This document shows positions 52,699 to 63,442 of a stretch of 64,000 nucleotides of DNA, piece by piece; position 1 is the first letter of the stretch, and each line of letters begins with the position of its first letter. The position numbers and the translations under genes were made by a program. The stretch covers positions 124,001 through 188,000 of the forward strand of contig JABMJD010000001.1 of NCBI GenBank assembly GCA_013201395.1, written 5' to 3'. The notes under the pieces were generated by a model. The model worked only from the letters and a program-made list of their open reading frames with translations, had not been told where the DNA came from and searched no databases. Origin of the DNA: Candidatus Syntrophopropionicum ammoniitolerans (GTDB lineage: Bacteria > Bacillota > Desulfotomaculia > Desulfotomaculales > Pelotomaculaceae).

Positions 52699-52795
52699 AA
52701 ATCCATAACCAAAACTAGTTCTAGATTGCTTGGACATCCCTGGAGTAACTATGCTATAATAAGCAGATACACAAAATTGCTTGTTACTATTATAG

Positions 52796-54280
<1,485 letters not shown>

Positions 54281-54322
54281 CCGGAGCATGATGCCCAACA
54301 AGGGTACAAAATAGTGATCAAA

Positions 54323-54352
54323 AGCCTGCTTGCCGTGTGGCAAGCAGGCCAT
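54323..54352. terminator. bidirectional terminator between convergent genes
   Basis: GCCTGCTTGCCgtgtGGCAAGCAGGC perfect 11-bp stem. Confidence 0.8.
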
Positions 54353-54982
54353 TTAATGAAACCTGATCTTTTTTTCGAACAGCATATCTTCAAATAATAA
54401 AACATCCTTTGTACTAACGTTTTTACCAAATCGCACCATCAATACATTAGCCGGATGTTCCGTGATATCCGGATCGTCAGTAGCACGTCGTTTGAGACTG
54501 ACCAGGCCAAACAATCTTTCCAGCATTTTCTGGTATTCAAAAATCTCCAGTCCACTGCCTTCCAGGTCCCAGTGCCAGCAGAATTCCAGGGTGACTACAA
54601 TGAATTCTTCTATTATAGGGTTGCGAAAAGCCTCTTCCAGTAAAGCCTCAGCAATACCCTTCCGGCGCCAGTTGGGGCTGATTTCAATACCACCCAGCTC
54701 TAATATCTTGGGATGCCTGCTCCATCTAAAATACTCATCCGGATAGTGAAAGGTAATATAGCCTATAATTTCATAACCTGAGCGGGCAATGTAGATCATG
54801 CCCTGTGGCATTTTAGAAATAGCAATCAAAGCCCTTTTTTGTTCTTCTGCGGGACGGAAGTTGGTTAAATGCCGATTAAATTTTAGGTTTTCCAGGGATT
54901 TAGGCACTACCGGCCCTTCCAACAGGTAACCACCGGCTAGTTCTATAGAATCTTCACGCCCGTGACATGCAAGCATTATCAT
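54353..54982 (-). CDS. GNAT family N-acetyltransferase
   Basis: ELGGIEISPNWRRKGIAEALLEEAF acetyl-CoA binding motif. Confidence 0.85.
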   Translation of the reverse strand: MIMLACHGREDSIELAGGYLLEGPVVPKSLENLKFNRHLTNFRPAEEQKRALIAISKMPQGMIYIARSGYEIIGYITFHYPDEYFRWSRHPKILELGGIEISPNWRRKGIAEALLEEAFRNPIIEEFIVVTLEFCWHWDLEGSGLEIFEYQKMLERLFGLVSLKRRATDDPDITEHPANVLMVRFGKNVSTKDVLLFEDMLFEKKIRFH

Positions 54983-55322
54983 TTCACCTCATTCAAGGAT
55001 GGTAGTATTATTACCATTAAACCATGAAAACGACCATTCGCGGGCTAGGTATTAATATTAACTTGTGCACCTTCCTACCATTCAAGGGTTAAATTTTACC
55101 GTTTGCTGCTGTATATCAACCACTTACCTTATTATATTTCATAGTAGCATTTTTAATCAACCGTAAATTTGCTTTATTACCGTTTTATTCTTAAAAATTT
55201 TGTTGATTGAACAAATAATAAGTCTTAAATATCCTAATGGGAAATAAAGGAATATCTAAATATAAAACGAATTTATCAATTAGAACCTTCATAAGTTATA
55301 TTTATTGTGAGGTAGGTGAAAG

Positions 55323-56726
55323 ATGCAAATGGGTGGGAAGCTTAATTCCCTTACCGATGTGTTAAAGAAAACGCTATTTTTCTTTGAGGCTCTTTCTGTG
55401 GCAGAACTGGCGCCCCATGTACAAAGAAGAATGTTGAAGGACTATTCCTTGTTACAGGTAGAGGAAAGGGTTGGTCTATGCCTGAATCAAAACCCATGTT
55501 TTTATAAAGAAAAAGATAACTGGCGTTTGGATTTAGAAGGGAATAAAGAAAATGATCAATTTTACTCCCTACTTTTGAGAAGGGGGCGGGCTTTAAATCT
55601 AAAAGAAATATTAAAAAAATCCAACTATAGAAAGAAAAAAATGAAAAGAACAATATCGGAAGAAATAAATTTAATATCTGATGGCAGATTTATTCAACTG
55701 AATAATGGTTATTGGGGGTTAACTGAATGGGAGGTGGAAACAAGCCATTATTCCCTGAAAAATCTATTGATCAAGGCTATGAAAACCCATCCTGGTGGGC
55801 TTTCGCTACAACAACTTCATAAATTAATTAATACCTGGCATAACGCTGATATTAAGACCTTGGAGGGGGTATTAAAAAAGTTTTCCTATTTTGAAATGGT
55901 AGGGGAAGGTGTATGGACCTATAACCCCGCTGCCAGGGTACTGTATGAAGAGCTTTTAAAAAGGTTTCTCGGTGTTGTCAACAGACAAAAACAACGCTGG
56001 CACCGTGACAGGGCAGGTTGGAAGAAAAAGCTGGAGATAATGCAAAAACATATGCAGGAGGCAGTTTCCGGTCAGAGAGAGACAGCGGCAGCCCTGGCTG
56101 AAAGAATGGAACTAGCCAGCCAACATGAATACCTTTTAACCCAGATGGCTGAAAAGGATCTGCTCTTATCGCTGCGAAAACGGGAAATCTTGCGTTATCG
56201 GGAACACCTGGCAAAACTTGAGGCCAAGGCCAATAGTATTTTATATCAATGTCGCCTATGGGTAAAAAGAGCCAAGGAAGCCCAGGAAGGGAAAATGCGG
56301 TTGAAAGAACTCCTGGCTAAAAATCACGGCAATTTAGAGGGGTTATTTACTAAGCTGCAGTGTTATAAAGAAAAGGACCGGGAAAACAAGATCAGAACCG
56401 CCGAAATAAAAGAGCAGCATGGTATAAAAATAGCAGAATTGCAAACGGAAATAATAGATTTAAAGTTAAAATTAGAAAGAGAAAAATCTTCTGCGGCTAT
56501 TGAGAACAGTAAATTGCGGGAAGAAATCAAAGACCTGAGCAACGATTTGAAAAAAACTCTCAATGCGGAAGAAGATTTTAAACGTTCCTATCTAACGGCC
56601 CACCAGGAACTGGCTGCGGCCAGGGAAGAGTATAAAAGAATTGAAAAGCGGATGAAAAACCCTTTGGTACTTGTTATTTTAAAGATATGTTCTATTTTTG
56701 AAAGACAGGCCAAACAATCATTATAA
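55323..56726 (+). CDS. hypothetical: three winged-helix-like units plus ~240-aa coiled coil
   Basis: Long isolated ORF, GTGAGGTAGGTGA RBS, terminator downstream; three ~60-75 aa units each ending in an aromatic W-x-L/Y strand. Confidence 0.8.
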   Translation: MQMGGKLNSLTDVLKKTLFFFEALSVAELAPHVQRRMLKDYSLLQVEERVGLCLNQNPCFYKEKDNWRLDLEGNKENDQFYSLLLRRGRALNLKEILKKSNYRKKKMKRTISEEINLISDGRFIQLNNGYWGLTEWEVETSHYSLKNLLIKAMKTHPGGLSLQQLHKLINTWHNADIKTLEGVLKKFSYFEMVGEGVWTYNPAARVLYEELLKRFLGVVNRQKQRWHRDRAGWKKKLEIMQKHMQEAVSGQRETAAALAERMELASQHEYLLTQMAEKDLLLSLRKREILRYREHLAKLEAKANSILYQCRLWVKRAKEAQEGKMRLKELLAKNHGNLEGLFTKLQCYKEKDRENKIRTAEIKEQHGIKIAELQTEIIDLKLKLEREKSSAAIENSKLREEIKDLSNDLKKTLNAEEDFKRSYLTAHQELAAAREEYKRIEKRMKNPLVLVILKICSIFERQAKQSL

Positions 56727-56739
56727 TATTTGGCCAATG

Positions 56740-56766
56740 CCTGCCCCCTCAGGGGGCTTTTTTGTT
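56740..56766 (+). terminator. intrinsic terminator
   Basis: TGCCCCCTcAGGGGGCTTTTTTG. Confidence 0.75.
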
Positions 56767-56805
56767 TTTTGCACTACCGCCGACCGCGGGAGAAGAGGTT
56801 TTTAT

Positions 56806-57255
56806 TCAGGTAAATTGGTAGACAGGGGTGTTGTAATGTTGATAGGGCCCAGCCAATCTATCGACCCTTCGAAATCTTTGTTCACAAGCCTCCCAGCATC
56901 CTGTAGCTTCAGGGGGCAGAATTAATCCTGGAGCTTGCTCATGTTTTTTTTCCCCCGATTGAAGGAACTGATAGGTGCCCGGAGCTATTTCTTTAAAACC
57001 GGCAACAACCTTTTTGCTTGCATTTACCCCGGCAGCATCTTGCCTGTTTGTTTTTTCTACTGCAACATCCTGCCTGTTGTTGTTTGTTTTTCTTTCTGCA
57101 GCAACCTGCCTTTCCTGGGGGAATTTACGTGGGATGTTCTTTGTAATACTTTCGCTGCTATTTTTGTTTTTCGATTCCTCCTTTATTATTTTAGGACGGG
57201 ATTGGCTACTGTTTGCTGCCTGTTGATATCGCGGTAAATAAACCTTTTGAAACAA
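56806..57255 (-). CDS. low-complexity hypothetical protein with repeats (TTG 57255; track start GTG 57264)
   Basis: GAGGTGATCCAA-TTG RBS/start; NNNRQDVAVEKTNRQDAAG repeats. Confidence 0.55.
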   Translation of the reverse strand: MFQKVYLPRYQQAANSSQSRPKIIKEESKNKNSSESITKNIPRKFPQERQVAAERKTNNNRQDVAVEKTNRQDAAGVNASKKVVAGFKEIAPGTYQFLQSGEKKHEQAPGLILPPEATGCWEACEQRFRRVDRLAGPYQHYNTPVYQFT

Positions 57256-57320
57256 TTGGATCACCTCACCATATCTTATGCGTCAAAACTGAAAAAGGCA
57301 TATATAATTTTTAATCGTTC

Positions 57321-57347
57321 ACCAATAAAAGGAAATAACATATTCTA
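57321..57347 (+). promoter_or_regulatory. candidate sigmaK promoter AC-N16-CATATTCTA
   Basis: Matches mAC-N16/17-CATANNNTA; 47 nt before the Cys-rich ORF. Confidence 0.5.
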
Positions 57348-57393
57348 TAGTGTCCCTATTGAAAATCAATTACTAAGAGGAGGGTATTAATTT

Positions 57394-57993
57394 ATGGAAG
57401 CGGAACGTTCAAAACAACAATTACAAACTATTTGTATTGAGGTGCCGAAGGTTTATGATTATTGTTTTCAGGCCGAGCGCCGGGAAAACATCTGCACCCC
57501 TTTGGAGATTCCATCATCGGGCCCCTCGGATCCACCGCCTGTGGCCACAACGGTTAAATGCAGAATCAAAAATGCCTGTTGCAACGAGGTTAGTCGGTCT
57601 AAACCCGACGCATCGGGTAGATCGAATGTTACCTTTGCCATAGTAGTCGATTATATGTTAAGAGTAGTAGATGGTGAAGGCCATGTTATAAAAAGGTTTA
57701 ATGATCTGGCATTCAGCTTTACCAAGACAGTATTGCTCTGTGCTCCTGAAGGTACCATGACCAACTGTGAAATTGTCAACGCTACTTGTGGTCCTTGCCT
57801 GATATTGTGCAATCTCATTTCCTGCACATTTGATCTTTGCATTGTCATTCAATCGGTAGCAATAGTAAAAATACTGGTCCCCAGCTATGGTTTCTGCACA
57901 CCGGCACTTTGCGAACAGGTTTCCCCAGAAACTCCCTTTGTATGTCCACCGGAATTATTCCCACCCCAATGTCCACCAGTGACAAAGGACTAG
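57394..57993 (+). CDS. Cys-rich candidate spore-surface protein
   Basis: AGAGGAGGG RBS; 17 Cys in 199 aa; EVPKVYDYC N-term, LVPSYGFCTPALC, CPPELFPPQCPP C-term. Confidence 0.8.
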   Translation: MEAERSKQQLQTICIEVPKVYDYCFQAERRENICTPLEIPSSGPSDPPPVATTVKCRIKNACCNEVSRSKPDASGRSNVTFAIVVDYMLRVVDGEGHVIKRFNDLAFSFTKTVLLCAPEGTMTNCEIVNATCGPCLILCNLISCTFDLCIVIQSVAIVKILVPSYGFCTPALCEQVSPETPFVCPPELFPPQCPPVTKD

Positions 57994-57997
57994 CACC

Positions 57998-58028
57998 AGG
58001 GGCGGCATAACCGCCCCTAAATTAATCA
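57998..58028 (+). terminator. intrinsic terminator
   Basis: AGGGGCGGcataaCCGCCCCTAAATT. Confidence 0.7.
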
Positions 58029-58052
58029 TTTTAAAAACGGGGAGTAGTTATA

Positions 58053-58265
58053 GTGTATTTAATGAAACTATTAATAAATGGGTTGCAAAACCCGGAAAAA
58101 GCTAAAAATTTCAAGGAAGCGATCATGGGTATTGAAGGCGTAAGCAAGGTAGAAATTAAACCGCCGGGTGATGTAAGTATTTATTATAACCCCACCAAGG
58201 TGTATCCGGGCCGGATCAAGGCAACAATTAGTTCAGTGGGCATATCCTTACCAGGTGGGGGCTGA
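58053..58265 (+). CDS. HMA-like ferredoxin-fold small protein without CxxC
   Basis: MKLLINGLQNPEKAKNFKEAIMGIEGVSKVEIKPPGDVSIYYNPTKVYPGRIKATISSVG. Confidence 0.7.
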   Translation: MYLMKLLINGLQNPEKAKNFKEAIMGIEGVSKVEIKPPGDVSIYYNPTKVYPGRIKATISSVGISLPGGG

Positions 58266-58336
58266 AGGCATTGCTGATTCGGCGTTGCCGGTCATAAAAT
58301 AATAAAACCCCTGTTGATCAAGAAGAGGGAGCTATA

Positions 58337-58723
58337 GTGCAAGGTGCAGACGAGAAACTGATGTTAGATCTTGTAAATCGGGAAAGGGCCAAAGCGGGGC
58401 TAACGGCATTTGGAGTTGATGCTAAATTAGCAGAACTGGCTCGGTTAAAAAGTAGGGATATGTATAGAAAAAACTACTTTAGTCATACTTCCCCGACCTA
58501 CGGCAGCGCCCTGGACATGGAAAAGAAAGCTGGTATCTCATACCGGGTAATGGGGGCAGAGAATATTGCCAGGGCAGCCACAATGCAGCGGAGCCATGAG
58601 CTTTTTATGAACAGCGAAGGCCACAGGGCCAACATTATGAATGTCATGCATACAACCATTGGTATCGGTATAGTTGGCACACCAAATGGGGTTGTGGTGA
58701 CCCAGTTGTTCGCCGGCTATTAA
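58337..58723 (+). CDS. CAP/SCP domain protein (YkwD-like), no signal peptide
   Basis: LVNRERAKAGL, YFSHTSPTYGS, AENIARA, SEGHRANIMN. Confidence 0.88.
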   Translation: MQGADEKLMLDLVNRERAKAGLTAFGVDAKLAELARLKSRDMYRKNYFSHTSPTYGSALDMEKKAGISYRVMGAENIARAATMQRSHELFMNSEGHRANIMNVMHTTIGIGIVGTPNGVVVTQLFAGY

Positions 58724-58734
58724 AAACCACCATC

Positions 58735-58766
58735 AGGGGCACGGTAACGGGCCCCTTTGTTATTGA
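58735..58766 (+). terminator. intrinsic terminator
   Basis: AGGGGCacggtaacggGCCCCTTTGTTATT. Confidence 0.65.
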
Positions 58767-58894
58767 ATAATAAGCATTTAGGTTTTGCGGACAATACAGG
58801 GGTTTTGAAACAGTTCTGCATATTCATGCCTGCAGGGCTACTGAAAAATCGTGGGGCATAAAATAGATGTTAGTAGGTTTTGGGGGGATGTTAC

Positions 58895-60079
58895 TTGATT
58901 TATTTTGACAACGCAGCTACAACATGGCCGAAACCGCCGGAAGTCTGGCAGGCTATGGAACACTGCATTAAATCTGTAGGAGCAAATCCCGGTAGATCCG
59001 GTCATCGGATGGCTCTTCAGGCCGGCAGGCTGGTGGATGAAGCACGGGAACAGCTTTCCCTACTATTTAATATCTCAAATCCGGATCGTATCGTTTTCAC
59101 CCTTAATGCTACCGAGGCGCTAAACCTCGCTATAAAGGGTCTGCTTAAACCAGGAGATCACGTGATCACCAGTTCCATGGAGCACAACGCCGTAACCCGG
59201 CCGCTGCACCTATTACAAGGAAAAGGTGTAGAAGTAACAAAGGTCGCCTGCGCCGGGGATGGCAGCATCAGGGTAACAGATATAAACAGCGCTGTAAAGC
59301 AAAATACCGTGGCCATAATTATTACCCATGCTTCCAATGTTACAGGCACATTGATGCCTCTAGCGGAGATAGGACAGCTGGCCAAAAGAAAAAAACTGAG
59401 ATTAATTGTGGATGCGGCCCAGACTGCCGGGGTTTTTAATCTTGATGTTCCCTTCATGAATATACACCTGCTGGCTTTTCCCGGACACAAGGGACTTTAT
59501 GGCCCAACAGGAACAGGTGGGCTATATTTAGTCGACGGTCTGGAGCTAGAGACCCTTAAGGAAGGGGGAACCGGCAGTATGTCACATCTTCCGGACCTGC
59601 CCGACCTATTACCGGAACGCTACGAAAGCGGTACATTAAATGCTGTGGGCCTATCAGGACTAGCAGCCGGGCTAAAATTTGTGAGAAATGAAGGGACAGA
59701 AAAGATCAGGCAGTATGAAATGAACCTCACCAGTCGTTTTTTAGCAGGGGCTAAAAAGGTGAAAGGACTCAAGGTATATGGCCCGGAGGAGTTATATGAA
59801 CGTGCACCGGTGGTGGCTTTTAGCCTGGCGGGGAAAAATTCCGGCCGGGTGGGCATGCTGCTGGATCAAGAATACAATATTGCCTGCCGGGCCGGTCTGC
59901 ATTGTGCCCCCGATGCACATAAGACTCTGGGTACGTTTGAAAACAAACTGGTGCGCTTTAGTTTTTCCTATTTTAATAAAGAAGAGGAGATAGACAGTGC
60001 TATACTTGCCCTAACTGAGATTGCTGCCCTGCCTAATGAAAGATTTTATGAGGTAAAAGACAGTCCATGCGGTTGCTAG
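58895..60079 (+). CDS. cysteine desulfurase-family PLP enzyme (TTG 58895 preferred over 58880)
   Basis: IYFDNAATTWPKP, GHKGLYGPTGTGGLYL, RAGLHCAPDAHKTLGT. Confidence 0.93.
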   Translation: MIYFDNAATTWPKPPEVWQAMEHCIKSVGANPGRSGHRMALQAGRLVDEAREQLSLLFNISNPDRIVFTLNATEALNLAIKGLLKPGDHVITSSMEHNAVTRPLHLLQGKGVEVTKVACAGDGSIRVTDINSAVKQNTVAIIITHASNVTGTLMPLAEIGQLAKRKKLRLIVDAAQTAGVFNLDVPFMNIHLLAFPGHKGLYGPTGTGGLYLVDGLELETLKEGGTGSMSHLPDLPDLLPERYESGTLNAVGLSGLAAGLKFVRNEGTEKIRQYEMNLTSRFLAGAKKVKGLKVYGPEELYERAPVVAFSLAGKNSGRVGMLLDQEYNIACRAGLHCAPDAHKTLGTFENKLVRFSFSYFNKEEEIDSAILALTEIAALPNERFYEVKDSPCGC

Positions 60080-60101
60080 GTAGGAAACAGCTGGGGTTAA
60101 T

Positions 60102-61052
60102 CTAAACAATATCCCATTTGGAGCACCGAGAGCCCCAACGCCCAATGACTTTATCCCCTTCGTAAATTTCCACTATTTCGCATACATTGGAACAGCCGTC
60201 ACACTCAAAGCTGCTGGTGTGATAAGGAAGGCCGGCGATTTTAAAGCCCTTAAAATTTGTTTTTTTGTTCTGTACCTCCTCTTGGGCCAGCTGTGCTGCC
60301 CCGATGGCTCCCATTATGTCAAAATGCTTGGGGATGATCACAGGCATGCCCAGGGCTTTCTCAAAAGCAGCCTTTATTCCCACGTTGGCGGCTACACCAC
60401 CCTGGAATACAATCGGTGGCAATATTTCTTTGCCTTTGCCAACATTGTTCAGGTAGTTGCGCACCAGAGCTTCACTCAAACCGCTAATTATATCGGGAAT
60501 CTGATGTCCCATCTGCTGCTTGTGGATCATATCTGACTCCGCAAAAACAGTACAGCGGCCGGCGATTCTCACCGGTACAGTGGACTGCAGGGCCAGTGCA
60601 CCAAATTTATCAATCGGTATGTTTAACCGTGCTGCCTGCTGATCGAGGAATGATCCGGTGCCGGCCGCACAGACGGTATTCATGGCAAAATCAGTCACAA
60701 TACCATTTCTTAAAATAATAATTTTTGAATCCTGGCCGCCAATTTCAAAAACTGTTTGCACCTCGGGAACCATTGTCGAGGCCGCTACGGCGTGGGCGGT
60801 AATTTCGTTTTTTACAACATCGGCGCCAACCAATACACCGGCAAGATAACGGCCGCTGCCCGTGGTGCCGACACCAATAACCTCATAATCAGGTAAGATT
60901 AATTCCGCAGTTTTTTTCAACCCTTCCTGAATCACCTGGATTGGTCTTCCTTTTGTGCGTAGATAAAGGCCGGTAATGACTTTACCGGCCTCATCTATAA
61001 CTACAAAATTTATACTGACCGATCCGGCATCAATGCCTAAATATGCTTTCAT
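60102..61052 (-). CDS. BadF/BadG/HgdC-type acyl-CoA dehydratase activase
   Basis: YLGIDAGSVSINFVVID, EIGGQDSKIIIL, NTVCAAGTGSFLDQQAARL; extra C-terminal CDGCSNVCEI. Confidence 0.93.
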   Translation of the reverse strand: MKAYLGIDAGSVSINFVVIDEAGKVITGLYLRTKGRPIQVIQEGLKKTAELILPDYEVIGVGTTGSGRYLAGVLVGADVVKNEITAHAVAASTMVPEVQTVFEIGGQDSKIIILRNGIVTDFAMNTVCAAGTGSFLDQQAARLNIPIDKFGALALQSTVPVRIAGRCTVFAESDMIHKQQMGHQIPDIISGLSEALVRNYLNNVGKGKEILPPIVFQGGVAANVGIKAAFEKALGMPVIIPKHFDIMGAIGAAQLAQEEVQNKKTNFKGFKIAGLPYHTSSFECDGCSNVCEIVEIYEGDKVIGRWGSRCSKWDIV

Positions 61053-61068
61053 AACATGACCTTTCTGT

Positions 61069-62172
61069 TTAACCAGTTAATGTTAATTGTTTTTTTTGCA
61101 TGCGCTTTTTTCTTCTCATCAAGTCCGTAAATGCTTCCAGCCTTGTACCCATACCCGCCTTGCCGGTCTGTTCATCCAGAAAGAATGTTAAAACTGGTAT
61201 ATCATAATCCCTGCTGACACGGGGCAGAATGGTGCGGGCGACAATTTCCGGTATACAGGTAAAAGGGGCAATCTGGATCATGCCGTCAAAGCCCCGTTTG
61301 GCGCATAGTATGGTATTACCGATGGAATCACGCCCGTGGCCTCCCACCAACTCCGGTAGATAGGGAGCTGCAGCCTCCTTTACAGTCATCATTTCTGTGG
61401 TTTCGGTCCAGGTGTTATCCCTGGTCCAGCCTGTTAGGAACATGGATCTTTCTACCTCTACCCCCAGATGTCCTAGAGTCTCCTCCATTTCCAGGTTACT
61501 TGCCGGTTCCAGTAATACATATATTTCACCAACTATGCCTACCTTCAAAATCTCTCTGTTTGTGTCCTGGGGTACATCACGCAGCGCTTTTGAGGCTGCC
61601 GCCTCAGCCTCTATAATCTGTTCTGTAGTGTAGGCCTGATCAATCCATTCCAGTATCTTGCGGTACACTTTTGATGTTGTGCCGCGAGTAATTTCCCGGG
61701 GCCTGACCACATGGCTCAGTTTTTCAACATTATCAAGAGCCACCAGCTTGCGCCAGGCTCTCTTAATACACGAGACAATCCCCCTGATGGAGGTGCGGTT
61801 TTTATTAAGAGCCCTGACATTTTTAATAAAGTTAAAGGGCTGGAGCCTGGGCGGTTCAAAAACAATCATCTTGATGTCGTGCCCCAGATCCTTGAGTATT
61901 TTGTGGTGCAACATGGCGTATTCACCTGCCCGGCAGGGTCCCACACCACCAGAGGTGACAATGGTGTCCGCACCCATTTCTACTGTTTCCAGGTAGGTGC
62001 CCATTAATATTTTCAACGGAAAACAGGCAAATTCCGGGGAGTACCTGACGCCTAGATCAAGGGTTCTTTTACTAGGACGCGGGGGGACAACAACTTCATT
62101 GCCCAAATCCTCCAAAAGCATTTTAAAGGTACGCCAGGATTCTCCCATCCTGGGGAATGTTAATTTTGACAA
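61069..62172 (-). CDS. acyl-CoA dehydratase activase-related protein
   Basis: RYSPEFACFPLKILMGTYLE, PFTCIPEIVARTILPRVSRDYDIPVLTFFLDEQTGKAGMGTRLEAF. Confidence 0.87.
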   Translation of the reverse strand: MSKLTFPRMGESWRTFKMLLEDLGNEVVVPPRPSKRTLDLGVRYSPEFACFPLKILMGTYLETVEMGADTIVTSGGVGPCRAGEYAMLHHKILKDLGHDIKMIVFEPPRLQPFNFIKNVRALNKNRTSIRGIVSCIKRAWRKLVALDNVEKLSHVVRPREITRGTTSKVYRKILEWIDQAYTTEQIIEAEAAASKALRDVPQDTNREILKVGIVGEIYVLLEPASNLEMEETLGHLGVEVERSMFLTGWTRDNTWTETTEMMTVKEAAAPYLPELVGGHGRDSIGNTILCAKRGFDGMIQIAPFTCIPEIVARTILPRVSRDYDIPVLTFFLDEQTGKAGMGTRLEAFTDLMRRKKRMQKKQLTLTG

Positions 62173-63170
62173 GGGGAAACCTCCTTCCGGCGTCTGACCA
62201 TATCCACAAATGCCTCTAGACGGGTGGTCATACCGGCTTCACCGGTATGTTCGTCAATCATTAGTGTCATAAATGGAATATCCCCATGTTGCTTTGCTTC
62301 CAGCTCAATAAACTTATTTAACATGGAATCGGGTCCGCACCCAAAGGCAGTGAGATGGAGAACCGCATCTACGCGTCCCCGTCTAAAAAGATAGTGAGCA
62401 GCCTTGAGAACGGCATCACTAAAAGTCCAAAATAGGCGTTTGGGCAAACCACAATTTTTTTGCCAGGCCAATATTAGGGGATTAATATTTTCTGTGGTTA
62501 GGACACTTACCCCCATGTTTTTTAATTTGTCCAGCAAATTTACACTAATGAAGCTATCATAAATTGAATAAGGATACCCTAGAACGGCAAATTTTAAATT
62601 TGTCTGCGGGGGTAATGTTAGTTTTTTGTTGTTTGGGTTTTCCAGGTACTCCATGGCCTCTAGTGGATTTAATCCTTTTCTTAGGAGACGGTGATAACGG
62701 CGCAAAACCAACATAGCCTTGCAATATGCCTTGAAGACAATATTACGACCCACACCGAAATAGGAACCGATTTCCAAAAAAGCCTTGAGCTTTGATAGAC
62801 GTCCCTGGCGAGCATCAATGCGCACATCAATGATCGGGGGCAGACCGTCTAGTGAGTGTCGGATCATATCCGGCAACCCTAGAAATTTAGGACAGTAAAT
62901 AGTCTTTCCGTTCAGGCAGACCACACGGGGTATAAATAGACAGTCACATTTGTTCTTTAGTTCCATAACATGACCAAAGAAAAGTTTTATCGGCACACAA
63001 GCATCAGCCAGGGCTTCCCGTACACCTTTATCCAGAATGCTTTTTGTTGTGCCTTTAGATGTGACCACCTGCACTCCAATTTCATTAAAAAAAGCCAGCC
63101 AGAACGGGTAATAAACGTAATATAGTAGAGCACTTGGAATGCCTAATCTTTTGCCCAAACGTAGAGCCAC
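62160..63170 (-). CDS. acyl-CoA dehydratase activase-related protein (DUF2229-like); TTG start near 63158 possible
   Basis: KRLGIPSALLYYVYYPFWLAFFNEIGVQVV, DACVPIKLFFGHV, MTLMIDEHTGEAGMTTRLEAFVDMV. Confidence 0.87.
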   Translation of the reverse strand: MALRLGKRLGIPSALLYYVYYPFWLAFFNEIGVQVVTSKGTTKSILDKGVREALADACVPIKLFFGHVMELKNKCDCLFIPRVVCLNGKTIYCPKFLGLPDMIRHSLDGLPPIIDVRIDARQGRLSKLKAFLEIGSYFGVGRNIVFKAYCKAMLVLRRYHRLLRKGLNPLEAMEYLENPNNKKLTLPPQTNLKFAVLGYPYSIYDSFISVNLLDKLKNMGVSVLTTENINPLILAWQKNCGLPKRLFWTFSDAVLKAAHYLFRRGRVDAVLHLTAFGCGPDSMLNKFIELEAKQHGDIPFMTLMIDEHTGEAGMTTRLEAFVDMVRRRKEVSPCQN

Positions 63171-63442
63171 CTCCTAATTTTAATGTTTACTAAACTATAC
63201 AGGATGCATTGGCTGCTTATGCCATTGAATATTTTTATAAATAAATTCTATGCGGATAAGCGAAATTCCTCTCTAATTTAGTAATAAAATGGCCTGTATG
63301 CAATACATGGTAGAATTAGTGGGAGAAAAAATTTGCAGGATTAGTTTCATATATCAGCGAATAATAGATCCAGCTTGGCCGGGGGCAATTTTTTTTACTG
63401 TGTCCACGCGCCGATGACAAAAAAGTTTGAGGTGATCTTTGC

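Noticed and set aside
56935-57237. Two overlapping plus-strand hydrophobic Cys/Phe-rich ORFs
   Set aside because: Reverse-strand readings of the Gln/Asn/Lys-rich low-complexity minus gene, which has the better RBS and start.
57249-57290. CATAAGATA sigmaK-like -10 on the minus strand before the 57255 gene
   Set aside because: Too close to the RBS and lacks an AC at the proper -35 distance.
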